Source: Aphrocallistes beatrix (lineage: Eukaryota; Porifera; Hexactinellida; Sceptrulophora; Aphrocallistidae). Taken from it: DNA of 64,000 nt. The number at the start of each line of letters is the position of its first letter. Positions within the stretch are counted from its first letter, which is position 1. Shown piece by piece: positions 42,701 to 53,612 of the stretch. The stretch is taken from the NCBI GenBank assembly GCA_963281255.1, contig OY725488.1, positions 496,001 to 560,000 of the forward strand, in the 5' to 3' direction. The notes beneath the pieces were generated by a model that did not search any database, was not told the origin of the DNA, and saw only the letters and a program-made list of their open reading frames with translations. A program made the translations under genes and the position numbers.

Positions 42701-45700
42701 GAAAATATAATATTTTACGATGAGGAGAAACAGCGAAGTCTTAAGGAGGATATATCTTTGATAAATGAACATAATATAAATAGGGGACAATGGCATGTCA
42801 TGCTTAACCCTAACGTACTGGTGAATAGAACAGCTATTCAGAGGGAACTGAGCAAGTACAGGTGGCATCATCCTGTATTACTGACTTACAGTTTTAGAAG
42901 AGAGACAGAGGAATTGGATATTTTTGACTCAAATTATTATGAAGTTATAATCTTCAGTGCATCCCTGATTGAATTACTACGTACAAATACAAATCTCAGT
43001 TTAGATGGATTCAGAAAGTATTGGACTGGCAATTATCTTCAAACAGACGTAAGTTTCCATTTGACACATGTATTAACTACCACAATTAAAAACTGATATT
43101 TCTACAGGCAATCATCACGAATTCGTTTTGTCACCAAATCGAACGCAATTGTGCATTTCTACAAAACTCGATCTTCTACAAAGTAGCACCACTGGGTCTG
43201 CTTCCTCACATCTTCCTACTGCTCTTGCACAGCGAGAAGAAGACCAAGTCTTCACTGCTGGCAGACGCGACGAGAAAGTACGACACAGCTTTCAACAAAA
43301 TTCCACACAAGTTGGTCTACATAGTAAGCGCTATCGGCCTAGACTTTTTAACTTCCATAAGAGTACTGATTCTATGTATTGCATCTAGATATTTGCATGA
43401 AGCAAGAGAGTTATACGACCGTGAGATGGAATGGGGTGCCGTGGATACTAAGGAATGGAAACGGATGGATCTTCCTCAGGAATGCAAGGAGTTGGGCTTA
43501 GTCAACCCACCAGATTGCTACCTGACCTGTCTAGTAGAAGGAAGTATGCCAATAATCAGGAATGGGGGCATGTGGAAGTGGAGGATAGTTGAGGCGTACA
43601 CCCAATTCAGTTTGGAGGTTGGAGAGGAGTATCTTGTGTGGTTCGAGAAGCGAGGAGGGCATAACTTCTTGTTCAGATTCATGAGTCCACTAGCCATGAA
43701 TTCAGGTGGAGATTTACTGATGCCAGTAAAGCAGAAAAGGCTGTTCCTTCTAGAAGACGGAGAGCCCCATCCAGAGGGCATACTGGACCGATATCAAGAT
43801 CTGCTGAGAGAACAAGAGGTTCATCTGACTACTACTAGACACCCGATGCTATTCACTATCGACCTGATCCTCTTGATAGACCAACTCACGGAGGATACAT
43901 TGACTCAACAGTTGAACAGAATAAAAGCAGCTTTTCCAGAAGTAGAAGCACAAATTTGTAGTGGGGAAATAACAAGTATCAACTTGTCACAATTAGTCTC
44001 ACACTTGGAAATTAACGACATCCTCGCAGTTAACATTCTGAAGAAGAGCCTTGACTACCAAACAATTGAGAGGTGTTTCTCCTTGCCAAGTTTAGAGTTA
44101 CTCATGGCATCGGATAATGACGGGGGAACGTGCATTACGGTGGGAGACGCTATTCGAACATTAAAACCTGAATCCGGAGAATTCTCACTGGAAAGCATTT
44201 CTAAACTGCTCTCAGACATGAAGTTAGTGAGAATTCCACTCAGCTTAGCACATGACGGTATATAAATTTGTGTATAATAAATGAATATACTCTGATTGTA
44301 AATTGAATAAGTATCTACATATATTTCACTCAAATGGCACATTTAACATTATTCTTATCGAGATGGATGGATATATTGTAAACTTTTAAATTAATGAAGA
44401 AACATGAATACCTGAATGCAGGGATAAAAGTGTTGTAATATTATTTCTGCTCTTCCTTCCTCTGGAAGATCGTCACAGAAAACTAATACAATATTAATAA
44501 TATTCCAATCACAAGTTTAGCGAAAGGCTGAGCCTATAGCATCAGCACTGGCTATTCTGATTTCAGAAATGATGGTCAAGTGTATGAACCTCTTAACTTG
44601 CTGGCTGCAGCCGCTCTGACTTCTGCTTCTGCGTCCTTGAGGAGGCTGTTGAATGCTGGAACGAGTTCTCTCTTGGTTAGGTTGGGCCCTATGGCGGTTT
44701 GCAGCTAGAGAAAGAATGCAGTTAGAATGTGGAGAAGTAGAGTGAGTACATATATGAATCTGTAGAAAGTTACCTCATGGAACTTGTCCGTCACCATATA
44801 TCTAACTCTCCATGATTTATCCTGCAAATGGTTAGCAATTATTAATAGTGAGTTCTAAGTAACAGCAATCTCATAATAGCACTAGACATTCCAAATAAAT
44901 AAACAAGTTTCAATTGCATAGAATGGAACAACCGAGCACTCCAACATCGAACTATCCACCTTGCATTTTGATGAAAGTACGGGTACTACGAAAGTTTCTA
45001 AATCGTGTTCTTCTAGTAGACTTGCAATCGAGACACAAGCAGAGACGATTAGCAGCCTCACTGAGTCCTAAACAGACAAGACAGATTAATGCCTATTAGA
45101 CTTCAATAGAAAATAGAGCTTATTAATCTGAACCATTACTTGATCATCTTCGGCCAATGCTGTGAAGAGAGGAATCAGATCACTCTTCACATGTTCTTTA
45201 CTCATTTTCTCGGCTATTTCCTAACAAGAGAAGTGACGTCACGGCAGAATCGAGTGACAGTAAGACTGCTGATACTCACCCCTAGCTTCCCTGCCGCTGC
45301 TCTCCGGACCATGGGCGTGTCATCTTGGCACAAGTTCTTTAAATGGCTAAATAACGCATTAGTTTTGAGAGTTGAGATTTGCTGAATCTAGGACTGTTGA
45401 GCCTATCTACTTACTTTCTCAGCTCTTCCTGAGTTTGTTGGGGGACTTTTGAGTAAACGACGGAGTAGAGTCCACAAGCGGAGGTCCGAGATGTGAACCA
45501 TTCAGCTTGAATATACAATATAATATTAACAGCACGTAACTCTATTAATCATATTTTGTGAAAGTAGGTATAAATACTACAAACAGGAACATAAGGTATT
45601 AATTAAATCGAATGAGAATAATCTGCAGTCTACCTGTTGTTAATCGCTTTATCATAGGTATGTAGTGATCTTGTAAGTCTTTGGTTGCGTGTGAGTTGAC

Positions 45701-46786
45701 AAGATTTCGTAGTGATTCGACTGCCTAACAAAACAATTCTAAAATAATAAATAAACAAATCACAAAGATGTTTAAGTAAATAAACTGGGTACGACTGGAA
45801 TGCCTGGAGTTCGCATCCCAATAGTATATGTAATGGATATCGATTAACGTAAGGATATTTAACTCAATGGAATATGAAGAATAAATACAGATATGAGGTC
45901 CGTGGACCTTACCTTTTCACGGACGAATGTCTCTTCAACCATTGCCAGGTTTTCTAAAGGAGCCTAGAATACAATAACGAGATTATACAGGAGTACATGT
46001 GGGAGGTTTCAGAAAGGAAATTACTTAAAACGAGCATGCCACTCACCAGTAGATAGTGAGCATAGTCCTGACCTCCCACGAGATGAATGAAATTGTTATC
46101 TCCGAGCTAAAATGCAAATACATACAAGATATCGTTAAAAATGAAAAAGACAACAAATCAGTACCTGAGCTGCCAATGCGTGCAGTACTTCATCCTCGTC
46201 GTCAATGGTATCTAGTGAAACATGGAAGTAAGCGATGCAATGGGAATGGGTGTGGATGGAGGTACTGACCTGTGAGGAATGGGATGAGTTCCTTTCGAGT
46301 GCGTTCACACCCAAGGGCGAGTGCTATTGTGCTCAATTTCCGAATCGAATTCAATCGGAGCTAAAAGACAGATGTCATCAAAACTATCCCTCGCAAATAG
46401 CAAGTTGGCACTCAAACCGTTCTAGTAACTAAATTGGATTGCTGCAAATTCAATCTTAAATGTTAGGTAGAGAATAGCTCGTAATTTTTCAGATAGTTAC
46501 TCCATCAGTTCTGGATTGTCGACATGATGGTGCTATTAGTGAACCATCGATTGGTAGTCTAACATGTCAATCACATCATATGAAGTACGAATTATTCATG
46601 AGCTGATCAAAAGCATATTTTTCTCAAAAATGTATTGTTATGGCAACCTTATATTGTATATAAATTATATCTAGTAGGAGTGGGGAATACCTGTACATCT
46701 TCATTTCTTAGCTCGTCTATAAGAACTGCGATCGGATAGAGAGAATCTTCCGCTGACCCGTCTTGACCCGTCGTAAGATTCGCCAT
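39793..46786 (-). CDS. PPP2R1A: PP2A 65-kDa scaffold subunit A (HEAT-repeat protein)
   Basis: About twenty small exons on the minus strand encode a protein collinear with the PP2A A subunit (about 590 aa). Exon 1 (46786-46691) reads MANLTTGQ...[19 protein letters not shown]; exon 2 (46360-46270) [17 protein letters not shown]; exon 3 (46211-46165). Later exons give [88 protein letters not shown] and [12 protein letters not shown]. The protein is a HEAT solenoid that holds catalytic and regulatory PP2A subunits. The intron from 44411 to 41309 is 3.1 kb and contains two opposite-strand genes. The 3' end is uncertain: either read-through to a stop at 39793 or a tiny last exon at 39765-39755. Confidence 0.93.
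41414..41977 (+). CDS. IFT22: intraflagellar transport protein 22 (RABL5), nested gene
   Basis: Intronless 187-aa small GTPase-like protein. The P-loop is [20 protein letters not shown], followed by [13 protein letters not shown] (the switch I region typical of RABL5) and [20 protein letters not shown], with WDCSGD in place of WDTAGQ. It lacks a canonical NKxD guanine motif (LVGNRRP at that position) and has no C-terminal prenylation cysteine, as in IFT22. It is an IFT-B subunit that binds the IFT74/81 pair. It lies inside the big PP2A scaffold intron on the opposite strand. Confidence 0.95.
   Translation: MSFAKIILVGPCKSGKTFVSNFLAQSTTPSSGEYCPTKGVRILEYSTTTNLPQTGKAVNCDVELWDCSGDKECENCWPAMLNGAQGMVLVYSPDQYDTEEVGWYFKKFAGKAKFKDYQCLLVGNRRPTSQGKVTVPSSLSKVKHVQANIELDPDSIRTEFNEFLARIFSAIKIVQDQEELGIVGSTQ
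42374..44265 (+). CDS. unrecognised 610-aa type II membrane protein, nested gene
   Basis: Two exons (42374-43048, 43108-44265; 59-bp intron) join in phase 0 to 610 aa. A basic N-terminus and a hydrophobic segment (about 15-35: [20 protein letters not shown]) indicate a signal anchor, with the rest lumenal and carrying NxS/T sites (NTT, NRT, NLS). Two more hydrophobic stretches occur near residues 250-262 ([12 protein letters not shown]) and 292-315 ([20 protein letters not shown]). Cysteines cluster around 355-380. The anchor plus lumenal mixed alpha/beta region is the plan of Golgi glycosyltransferases, but I see no DxD motif in a convincing setting and do not recognise the family. It lies in the PP2A scaffold intron, opposite strand, downstream of IFT22. 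Confidence 0.7.
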
Positions 46787-47362
46787 TGGAATTAAAAGAA
46801 TCGATTTACTAGCTAACTAATGTCTAAGACTATTCCTATTTGTCTAATTACTGGAGAAGAGAACAATGAAAGGTTGGCAATTAAAGTTTCATTACTGCCT
46901 AGTATTGGATTTCACCTATTCCTATTCCGACACAAATACGCATATTAGATTCTGAGTATTGCAAATAAATACAAGTAAAATGAAGGAATACTGGCAATCC
47001 AGTCATGTTCTTCTACCTGTATTACAAGTTACAAACTCCACGACCTAAATATTAACCTGTGTGATAGATGGAGCAGTGTGCTCAACTCGGTCAATTGGTA
47101 TGTATGCACTAATCCTCAGTAAAATCCTACCATCTCCTCAAGGAATGGGCACAGAAATGAATACTTGTAATTGTAACTATTTTCTAATTATTTTATAATA
47201 TATTTTGTAGAACTACTCTGATAAAAATAAGATACTTGAAAACAGATAATTAGAGGGAGAGCAACAACACGCTGTGTGACCTAAGTAAAAGTGTATGATA
47301 AGTGAACACGTGAATTTTATTTAGACAGGAGAATAAGTGTGGAATTTCGCTCTTTGGAAGCG
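46787..47362. other. intergenic, no gene seen
   Basis: About 580 bp between the PP2A scaffold start and the 3' end of the G-gamma gene, both on the minus strand. AT-rich; holds the PP2A scaffold promoter. No other feature. Confidence 0.45.
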
Positions 47363-47602
47363 TCATATGATTGAGCAGATAGAACCAGACTGCTTGACGA
47401 AGGGATTCTGACTCTTCGGGAGTCCATCTCTCAAAGGATCTTGCTCAGTTGTACAGAAACGAACTATCTCTGTTGCGCTTTCTGACACCTTCACTCTCGG
47501 TGTCTTGAGCTCTTTCTTGTATTGAGATATTTGCATCTGGATTCTTTCCATCGCGAGATAGGTTTGAGCTATTTGTAAACTAATTTTAGAGAAAATGATC
47601 AT
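47363..47602 (-). CDS. heterotrimeric G-protein gamma subunit
   Basis: Up to 79 codons; the frame opens with an ATG at 47602, but an acceptor-like aaattag precedes a second ATG at 47551, which would give a 62-aa protein after a 5' UTR intron. The protein has the G-gamma plan: an amphipathic helix (QISQYKKELKTPRVKVSESA), then the C..... DPL and NPF motifs (FCTTEQDPLRDG, SQNPFV) and a terminal CaaX box CSII for geranylgeranylation. Gamma subunits form an obligate dimer with G-beta at the plasma membrane. The vertebrate paralogue cannot be assigned. Confidence 0.88.
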   Translation of the reverse strand: MIIFSKISLQIAQTYLAMERIQMQISQYKKELKTPRVKVSESATEIVRFCTTEQDPLRDGLPKSQNPFVKQSGSICSII

Positions 47603-47710
47603 TAAAAATATTTAAACTATTCATTAAAATTGAAATCCAAACGAATTTAATAAGCGATCTGAAGTAATTAATAGTCGAATTCTTAATAATAATTCGCTAA
47701 CTCAATTTGC

Positions 47711-48520
47711 TTAATAAAAGTCCCCATCGATATCTGGGTGCTTGTAAGTAGGAATTGGTTTGAATTCCGGCAGCCAGAATATCCTGGTTATGTCTCCGAG
47801 CACTCCGCCCTTCTTCATTTCTTGATACTGGTCGTAATCCGGCATGAGAGGAGGGAGAGGGTTGCCTTTAAATTCGAGAAAAACACATTTCAAGTTTGTG
47901 TTGACTCTATTCGGAGCGGAAAAAGCGTCGATGTAGTTTCCGCTCATGCCAGAGAACCTATCTGCGATGTCGAAGAGCTGCGGAATCAAATAGAATTCCT
48001 AGAGGAAGCAAGCAGCCATCAAATTTGAGCTAATTCAGATAGTGAAATAGAGCCCAAATGTCATCAAAATGCAAGCCTATTTATACTTTCAGCGTGTTAA
48101 CGCACAGATATTTCAAACATATGAAGTCATGCCATATAGTGTTGATAAATGTGTTGAACGTCAAACAGGTTCCACTATTAGCTAGATTATAATGAGCAGT
48201 TCCTTAATGGTGTATAAGACATTGTTCAGATAATACAAACTCACAGGGTTAAGCATGATTAAAATCCGGTCCCGACTCTTTTCATCATTCATTTTCGCAC
48301 AATCAATCAGCTACAATAAAAAAACAAACATAAAATGCAAATAACATTTCTAAGTTAAGTGAATACGTACATGGTTAGCTTCCTTCTTGAGAACTCCAGC
48401 TCTGCGGACAGGAAGTAAGATGCGTTCATTCCTGACGAGTTGTCGCACTACCAATCTCATCTTCCTGATGTGCTCCGAATAAACCGCATGCAGGCGAGTT
48501 GCCACCCCTCTAGAACGCAT
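47711..48520 (-). CDS. MRPL17: mitochondrial large-subunit ribosomal protein bL17m
   Basis: Three exons on the minus strand (48520-48371, 48310-48245, 47998-47711), all phase 0, encode 167 aa. Signature segments of bL17: HIRKMRLVVRQLVRNERI, the LKKEANHLIDCAK helix, FYLIPQLFDIADRF, and a core-ending YIDAFSAPNRVNTNLKCVFLE followed by KGNPLPPL, matching the mitochondrial family (IPNR..D.AKMAVIEYKGNCLPPL). The last 40 residues are a mitochondrion-specific extension. Lies next to the copy B repeat, which is 90 bp upstream of its start. Confidence 0.9.
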
Positions 48521-48609
48521 TGTATCTAACCAGAATAAAAGTTTGTTAATATCCTGTGTTGATCTGTGTGCATTCAGATGTATATCCTTACTATTAAAAC
48601 TCGATTAAT

Positions 48610-49086
48610 GTATATTTATTTATATATATATATCTCTGTAACGAATTGATTGAAGAAACTGGCGGGCACAGAAAGCAAATTTTTGACATGTGGGAGTCTT
48701 TTGGCTATGGCTCCAGTAAGTTCTGAGCTCAGAGCAAAATGTCGACTCATCATGGATTTATGACGTCATTGTCACATTTTTAAAAGTTAAGCAACACAGT
48801 TATTCGGGCATAACTCAGCCATTATAGGAGATAGAAGGCCGAAATTTTTAAAAAAATGATGACTCATCACTTTGTTATGACGTCATCATTACTCATCAAA
48901 ATTTTAAAAATTGACAAATTTGGTAATTTTTCGGGTGATATCGATTTTAAAACTAAGATGGACATATTTAGAGATGTTATCTCCCTTATAATTAACCAAT
49001 GTCACCTTCAGGCGACCGAAGGGAGCCTCCGGCGGACACAAAGTGTCCGCCAGCCGCGCAGTGCAAGCAAGCGAAGCGCGCTTGTT
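48610..49086 (-). repeat. dispersed repeat of about 500 bp, copy B (inverted)
   Basis: Reverse complement of copy A (36749-37274). Starts on the minus strand with aacaagcgcgcttcgcttgc, then ggctggcggacactttgtgt, and finishes with tcaatcaattcgttacagag and a short (TA)n run. Copy B lacks the extra segment near the middle of copy A. A plus-strand frame at 48856-49095 falls entirely in this repeat and is not a gene. Confidence 0.9.
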
Positions 49087-49176
49087 AATAAATAATCGTG
49101 AAACAGAATCAAACAGCAAGCAAATTATATTCAGAAAAAAATCCATAATAAAAATATGTAAAAGCGAGCAAATTTT

Positions 49177-50352
49177 TTAGATTTCAGTTGAGCAATCTTG
49201 CAAATCTCCAATGGATTTGTCGCAAGGATAATCCTCCATCATCTTTAGAGTGTGGAACTTCGTCAAATCGATGACCACCTTATTGCTAACCAGCTTTAAC
49301 ACATTAGTGAACCGATATCCGAAATCTATTTCCGAACCTCTGTATGACGTCATAACCTGCGCAGTGGCTCCAGTTCCCTCCACGATCCCTTCCAGCACGG
49401 CTACTAACTCGTAATTCTCCTCTCTCAGCTGTTGGGGGGACAGCTGGTACAAGGGACTACTGGGTGAGATTTCGTGTTGAACCTCTGTGGGGAGAATCAT
49501 CTGGAGCCTGTCCACCCCCGTGTCATACCCCACGTCCAGGTTCTGGCACATGAACGCAACCCCCTCTCCTTCACACCTCGTCAGGTGGAACAGGTAGAGT
49601 TTAATGTGCGGCTCTACGAGCTTTACTTTCCGCAGATCTGTCACGCGGAATGAGAAAAACCATTTCCCATTTTCTCTGAAAACAGAAGCTGTTTTGCTAA
49701 ACATAATGGTTGCCTTTCTGCGATAAGGCCGCGAAATTTTAGTGACAATGAGCGCGAGATAGAACGCATCGATAAACAGTCCAACAACGGACTGAGCGAA
49801 GAGAATGAAGAAACCAAGAACACAGTGAGGATCAGATCTGGGCTGTCTGAACCCGAATCCGATGGTGGACTGAACTTCAATCGAGAGGAAGAAAGCGGAC
49901 AGAACATCGGTAACACCTTGGACACAGGTCTTGTTGGGTTCATCGCTGTCTGGGATGAGCGAGGCGCCATACCACAGCGCGGCGAAGAAGGAGTAGCTGA
50001 TCATGTAGGTGGCGACGACGAGGAGGATGAACAGCCACCATTTGCAGTCGATCAGAGTGGTGTAGACGTCGAATGCGTAGGCTTTGCCTCTCTGGGCTTT
50101 CAAGGAGTGGACTAGCGTTCCTGGGGACCCGTCCTTGTGGACCAGTCTTTGAAAGAGGGGCTTGATGGGGATGAGGATTGGCGAGTTGATGGAAGGTTGG
50201 ACGATGTGGTTAAACTCAGCTGGCAAGGAGTCTAGCACGAGTTTAGGAGGTGAAATTTTCTCCGATCTCTTGGTGGTAGCTGAGCTTTTAAAGTTAGAGA
50301 CGTCTACGTCATGATGAGTCATTGGCCTTAATAGGGGCTCCTTGCTCGCCAT
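49177..50352 (-). CDS. inwardly rectifying potassium channel (Kir)
   Basis: Intronless 391-aa gene. Cytosolic N-terminus, slide helix with KAYAFDVYTTLIDCKWW, M1 (about 103-128), pore helix and selectivity filter SIEVQSTIGFG (163-167), M2 (about 178-204) with an aspartate at 195 (LFIDAFYLA) at the rectification-controller position, then the cytoplasmic immunoglobulin-like domain (RKATIMFSKTASVF, WFFSFRVTDLR, EPHIKLYL). GFG in place of GYG also occurs in Kir6 channels. M2 is followed by RPYRRK, a phosphoinositide-binding basic patch. Subfamily is not assignable by eye. Transcribed in the same direction as the endoglycoceramidase upstream. Confidence 0.95.
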   Translation of the reverse strand: MASKEPLLRPMTHHDVDVSNFKSSATTKRSEKISPPKLVLDSLPAEFNHIVQPSINSPILIPIKPLFQRLVHKDGSPGTLVHSLKAQRGKAYAFDVYTTLIDCKWWLFILLVVATYMISYSFFAALWYGASLIPDSDEPNKTCVQGVTDVLSAFFLSIEVQSTIGFGFRQPRSDPHCVLGFFILFAQSVVGLFIDAFYLALIVTKISRPYRRKATIMFSKTASVFRENGKWFFSFRVTDLRKVKLVEPHIKLYLFHLTRCEGEGVAFMCQNLDVGYDTGVDRLQMILPTEVQHEISPSSPLYQLSPQQLREENYELVAVLEGIVEGTGATAQVMTSYRGSEIDFGYRFTNVLKLVSNKVVIDLTKFHTLKMMEDYPCDKSIGDLQDCSTEI

Positions 50353-50527
50353 ACCTCAACGTTTCCCCGCTTAAATATAATTAAAGTAGTGGTACGTAAA
50401 TAGAACAATATTAGATAATGAAGATATAGAGTCACCTAACAATGTAATTACATACGTATCATACAAATAATATAAAAGCATTATTTATAGTCTACAAAGT
50501 CACTGTTATGTAGGTAAGCTAATTCGA

Positions 50528-52003
50528 TCAGGGTGGAGTGATGTTCACTCGTATTGTGGCATTGTTCGCTTGCTCGTGCTCAATCAATACAATATTCTCG
50601 CTAATATTCACTTTGTACTTTATCTCGGTTGTCACTGCAACAATAGGGGTATCCCAGTAGCCTAGCTTCGCATTCAGATAGATCTGTGTGACGGTGTTAG
50701 GAATGTGCATACTAGTGCGGTACACCAAATTGAACTCGTAGTCTTGAGTATTGAAGGAAATGCTCTCTACCTCCCCGGCTACCACCTGGGGGTAGGTCCG
50801 ACTTAGAGATTTCGCTTTTTTCTGATCAAACTCTCCAGTTATCGCATCAAACAACGCCCCACAGTCCCCAGTTATGTTCCCGTACAACTTGTACATCCAT
50901 CCAGTCCAGGACTGCTTGTACTTGTCACAGGTGTCGAGCAACTTGTTCAAGCTCTCCACGTCAGACCCACACATCAAGTACTCAGTTAGAAAACCGCCGC
51001 ACTTTAACTTGGCAAGATCTCCCATTCTGACTTGAAATTGCTCGTCTACATCGGGCATATCAGGTGGGAAGTAGTAATGATAAGATAGAACGCTTCTGTT
51101 TTGATATTCATCCCCCCCTGGCACCTCTTTGAACCCTGTCCCTAGGTCAGCCCATGTGACAGATTCAAACATGATGATATGCTCCGTATCTACCTCCCTG
51201 ATAGCGGAGCTGATCTTGTCGTAGGCAGGTGACAGGTTCTCTTGATCCGTTTTGAAAGGATCCAAGTAAGAAGGGTGATGATAAAAGTCTCCTAGCCAGG
51301 GCTCGTTCATCAGCTCATAACCGATGACAGAGGCGTGATCTTTGAACTCTGAAGCCGACTTCTTCCAGAACGTTGCCAGGCTGTCTAGCAAACCATTAGA
51401 GTTCTTGTAAATTTTCTCAAATGCGATCCCTACCTCTTCAGTGATGTAATAATCCGACCAGGTGTGCCTAGCACATTGCTCTGGGGTAGGACGCGTTCCT
51501 GTGTGATTGTAGGGAGCTGATAATGGAAAGGGGAAGGCGATCCCGTCCCCAGACTCCACAGCCCAAGCAGGCACTCCCTCCCCACAGAATTCCTCGGACA
51601 GAACGTCCTGATGCAAGTCTAGAATTGTGTAGATATCGTGCTTGTAAGCGGTGTCCACGATGCTGCGTATCGTTTCGTAGTACGACTCGTTGTATCTTCC
51701 TCTCTCAGGCTCTGCCCCAGGCCACATGAGACCTAGCCGGATCACATTCAGCCCGAGGCGTGAGAGGGTTTGCATGTCCTCCTCCACTAACGAGTGGACA
51801 GGATCGAACGCGTCAGTTCTTGGTGCATAAGGAGGGATTTTGTAGACAGCGTTCACCCCATGGAAGTAAACCTCTCGGCCGTACTGGTCTATCAGGCGGT
51901 TAGTTTTAGGGTTCACACTGACAAACCCCAAATCTTGATGTGCAGATTCGTCGAGACGAATGGAAATTGCAGAGAAAATGAAATATAAGAATAGATGTCT
52001 CAT
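50528..52003 (-). CDS. endoglycoceramidase-like glycoside hydrolase (GH5)
   Basis: Intronless, 491 aa from the ATG at 52003; the frame continues upstream without an ATG. A signal peptide (1-15) precedes a TIM barrel: ILDLHQDVLSEEFCGEGVPA, a GYELMNEPWLGDF acid/base strand (Glu about 234) and a GGFLTEYLMCG nucleophile strand (Glu about 341), both typical of endoglycoceramidase. The C-terminal 90 residues form the usual beta-sandwich. The enzyme releases oligosaccharide from glycosphingolipids and is found in cnidarians and other invertebrates. NLTxD-type glycosylation sites are present (NHT, NRS, NIT). Confidence 0.94.
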   Translation of the reverse strand: MRHLFLYFIFSAISIRLDESAHQDLGFVSVNPKTNRLIDQYGREVYFHGVNAVYKIPPYAPRTDAFDPVHSLVEEDMQTLSRLGLNVIRLGLMWPGAEPERGRYNESYYETIRSIVDTAYKHDIYTILDLHQDVLSEEFCGEGVPAWAVESGDGIAFPFPLSAPYNHTGTRPTPEQCARHTWSDYYITEEVGIAFEKIYKNSNGLLDSLATFWKKSASEFKDHASVIGYELMNEPWLGDFYHHPSYLDPFKTDQENLSPAYDKISSAIREVDTEHIIMFESVTWADLGTGFKEVPGGDEYQNRSVLSYHYYFPPDMPDVDEQFQVRMGDLAKLKCGGFLTEYLMCGSDVESLNKLLDTCDKYKQSWTGWMYKLYGNITGDCGALFDAITGEFDQKKAKSLSRTYPQVVAGEVESISFNTQDYEFNLVYRTSMHIPNTVTQIYLNAKLGYWDTPIVAVTTEIKYKVNISENIVLIEHEQANNATIRVNITPP

Positions 52004-52384
52004 GTCAATTCCATCTACTGTGAAGTTGACACGAATCAATACTAGGTTCTGCCGTACCAAAACCCAGACTGGTAGAGTGGTGGGTGTTGGGGCTTATGTT
52101 ATATTTGAATTATTGGGGGGTTTTTTGTTTTAATTAAAGCTGATTTCAGGGTTGTCCCAACTAAATTTATGACAAAGGAATAACTTTTCCCTTTCAAAAC
52201 TAATTGATCATTATTCATTCCTACTTTGCGCGAAAAATAGGGCGGGCATAAATTTAATGATATACAATTTCTGGATTTTTAGTGATTCCATCCAGCAGGA
52301 CTTTTTACTGGGAAAAGAAAAATGTCCAAGATTTATTAAAACAAATATCTGGTGACTCTCGTGAAAAACTAACTCGTTTAGACA

Positions 52385-52464
<80 letters not shown>

Positions 52465-53612
52465 ACTAGCCAGTTATTTCAGAAGCTGGCCACCATACAT
52501 AGTTAGCAAACTTAACTTTGGTATACCATCAAATATGTTACATGCACGAAAATTACCTTATCAACACCTAAAATAAAATATTTTAAATACACATACGTAC
52601 GTAGAATAAAACTAGTTTCTACTAAAGTGAGCTTGTAGCTGTAAATACGATTCTTAATAGCTCACTCAGAGTTGAAATCGACTTTTTTTTCAGACTCGGC
52701 CCCACTCAACCTAAACCCGAAACTGAATCCATATTTGAGCCGAAACCCCGATAATATGCCTACATATATTGTAAATGTAAACTGAAAAGCATCAATGGAA
52801 AAATTAAGTTATAGGCAAATAATTGTTTTGGTGCATTGCTGCAGAGTACAGCAATTCCGGTGCCTCAACAGCTCAACTCGATTTGGACCCAACCTGAGAA
52901 ACCCGAACCCGATTAAACTCTTAATAATCTAGTTAAAGCACTAAAATTAAATCCAGGACTATGGCCAGACAGTTCATTCAAAGTCTTTCGTTATCTCATA
53001 GTCGTAAATCATAATTTATCACAATTTATCACAAATCATAATCATGATTCAATGTACCGAAATTCAAGTTCGATGTTATCATGCTGATGCATTAATACTT
53101 TGATGACAATCTCGGTTCTCAAGTTGGTAAATTTAATTTTTTCTCGTTTCTCAAAATATGCTACTTTCATGGTACGTATGCTAAAATCCGTTCGGAATTG
53201 TGTGGGAGATGAAATTTAATTTTGTGCAACACCATTTCTATATGGAATTCTATGCAAAAGCCGCCCACACCACAAGTTGTACATATCCTCTCTTTCCCTC
53301 TGGGATTTGTATCCAAAGCTGCTTTGCGATAAACATGGCTACGGAGATGATACAAAACTAAAAAAATAATGGCAGAATAAGTGTTTTTGTCAATTTTGCG
53401 TTTTGTTCTGGGACATTTTTTTTTACCGTATTGTACCTACGAGTATTTACGTACAATATTGTTAAAATATTTGGGGTTGGTGGAAAGAATTATATTTGCA
53501 AGCATTCAGATTTCTGTTTTGGCGATACAAACGATGTTACGTGTGCTATTCTTTGAATCAAAATACTGTTACAACCAACAGAGCTTATCCGTTTGAACTA
53601 GTTTATACACAG
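52004..53612. other. long non-coding gap with microsatellite
   Basis: About 1.6 kb between divergent genes. Holds the AAT microsatellite at 52385-52463 and AT-rich sequence. A frame continuing upstream of the Ser/Pro-rich gene lacks an ATG. Nothing else recognised. Confidence 0.45.
52385..52463. repeat. (AAT)n microsatellite
   Basis: About 26 uninterrupted AAT units upstream of the endoglycoceramidase gene. Confidence 0.96.

Noticed and set aside
48856..49095. Plus- and minus-strand frames of about 80 codons near 49 kb
   Set aside because: They lie wholly in dispersed repeat copy B, and the same sequence in copy A does not keep the frames.
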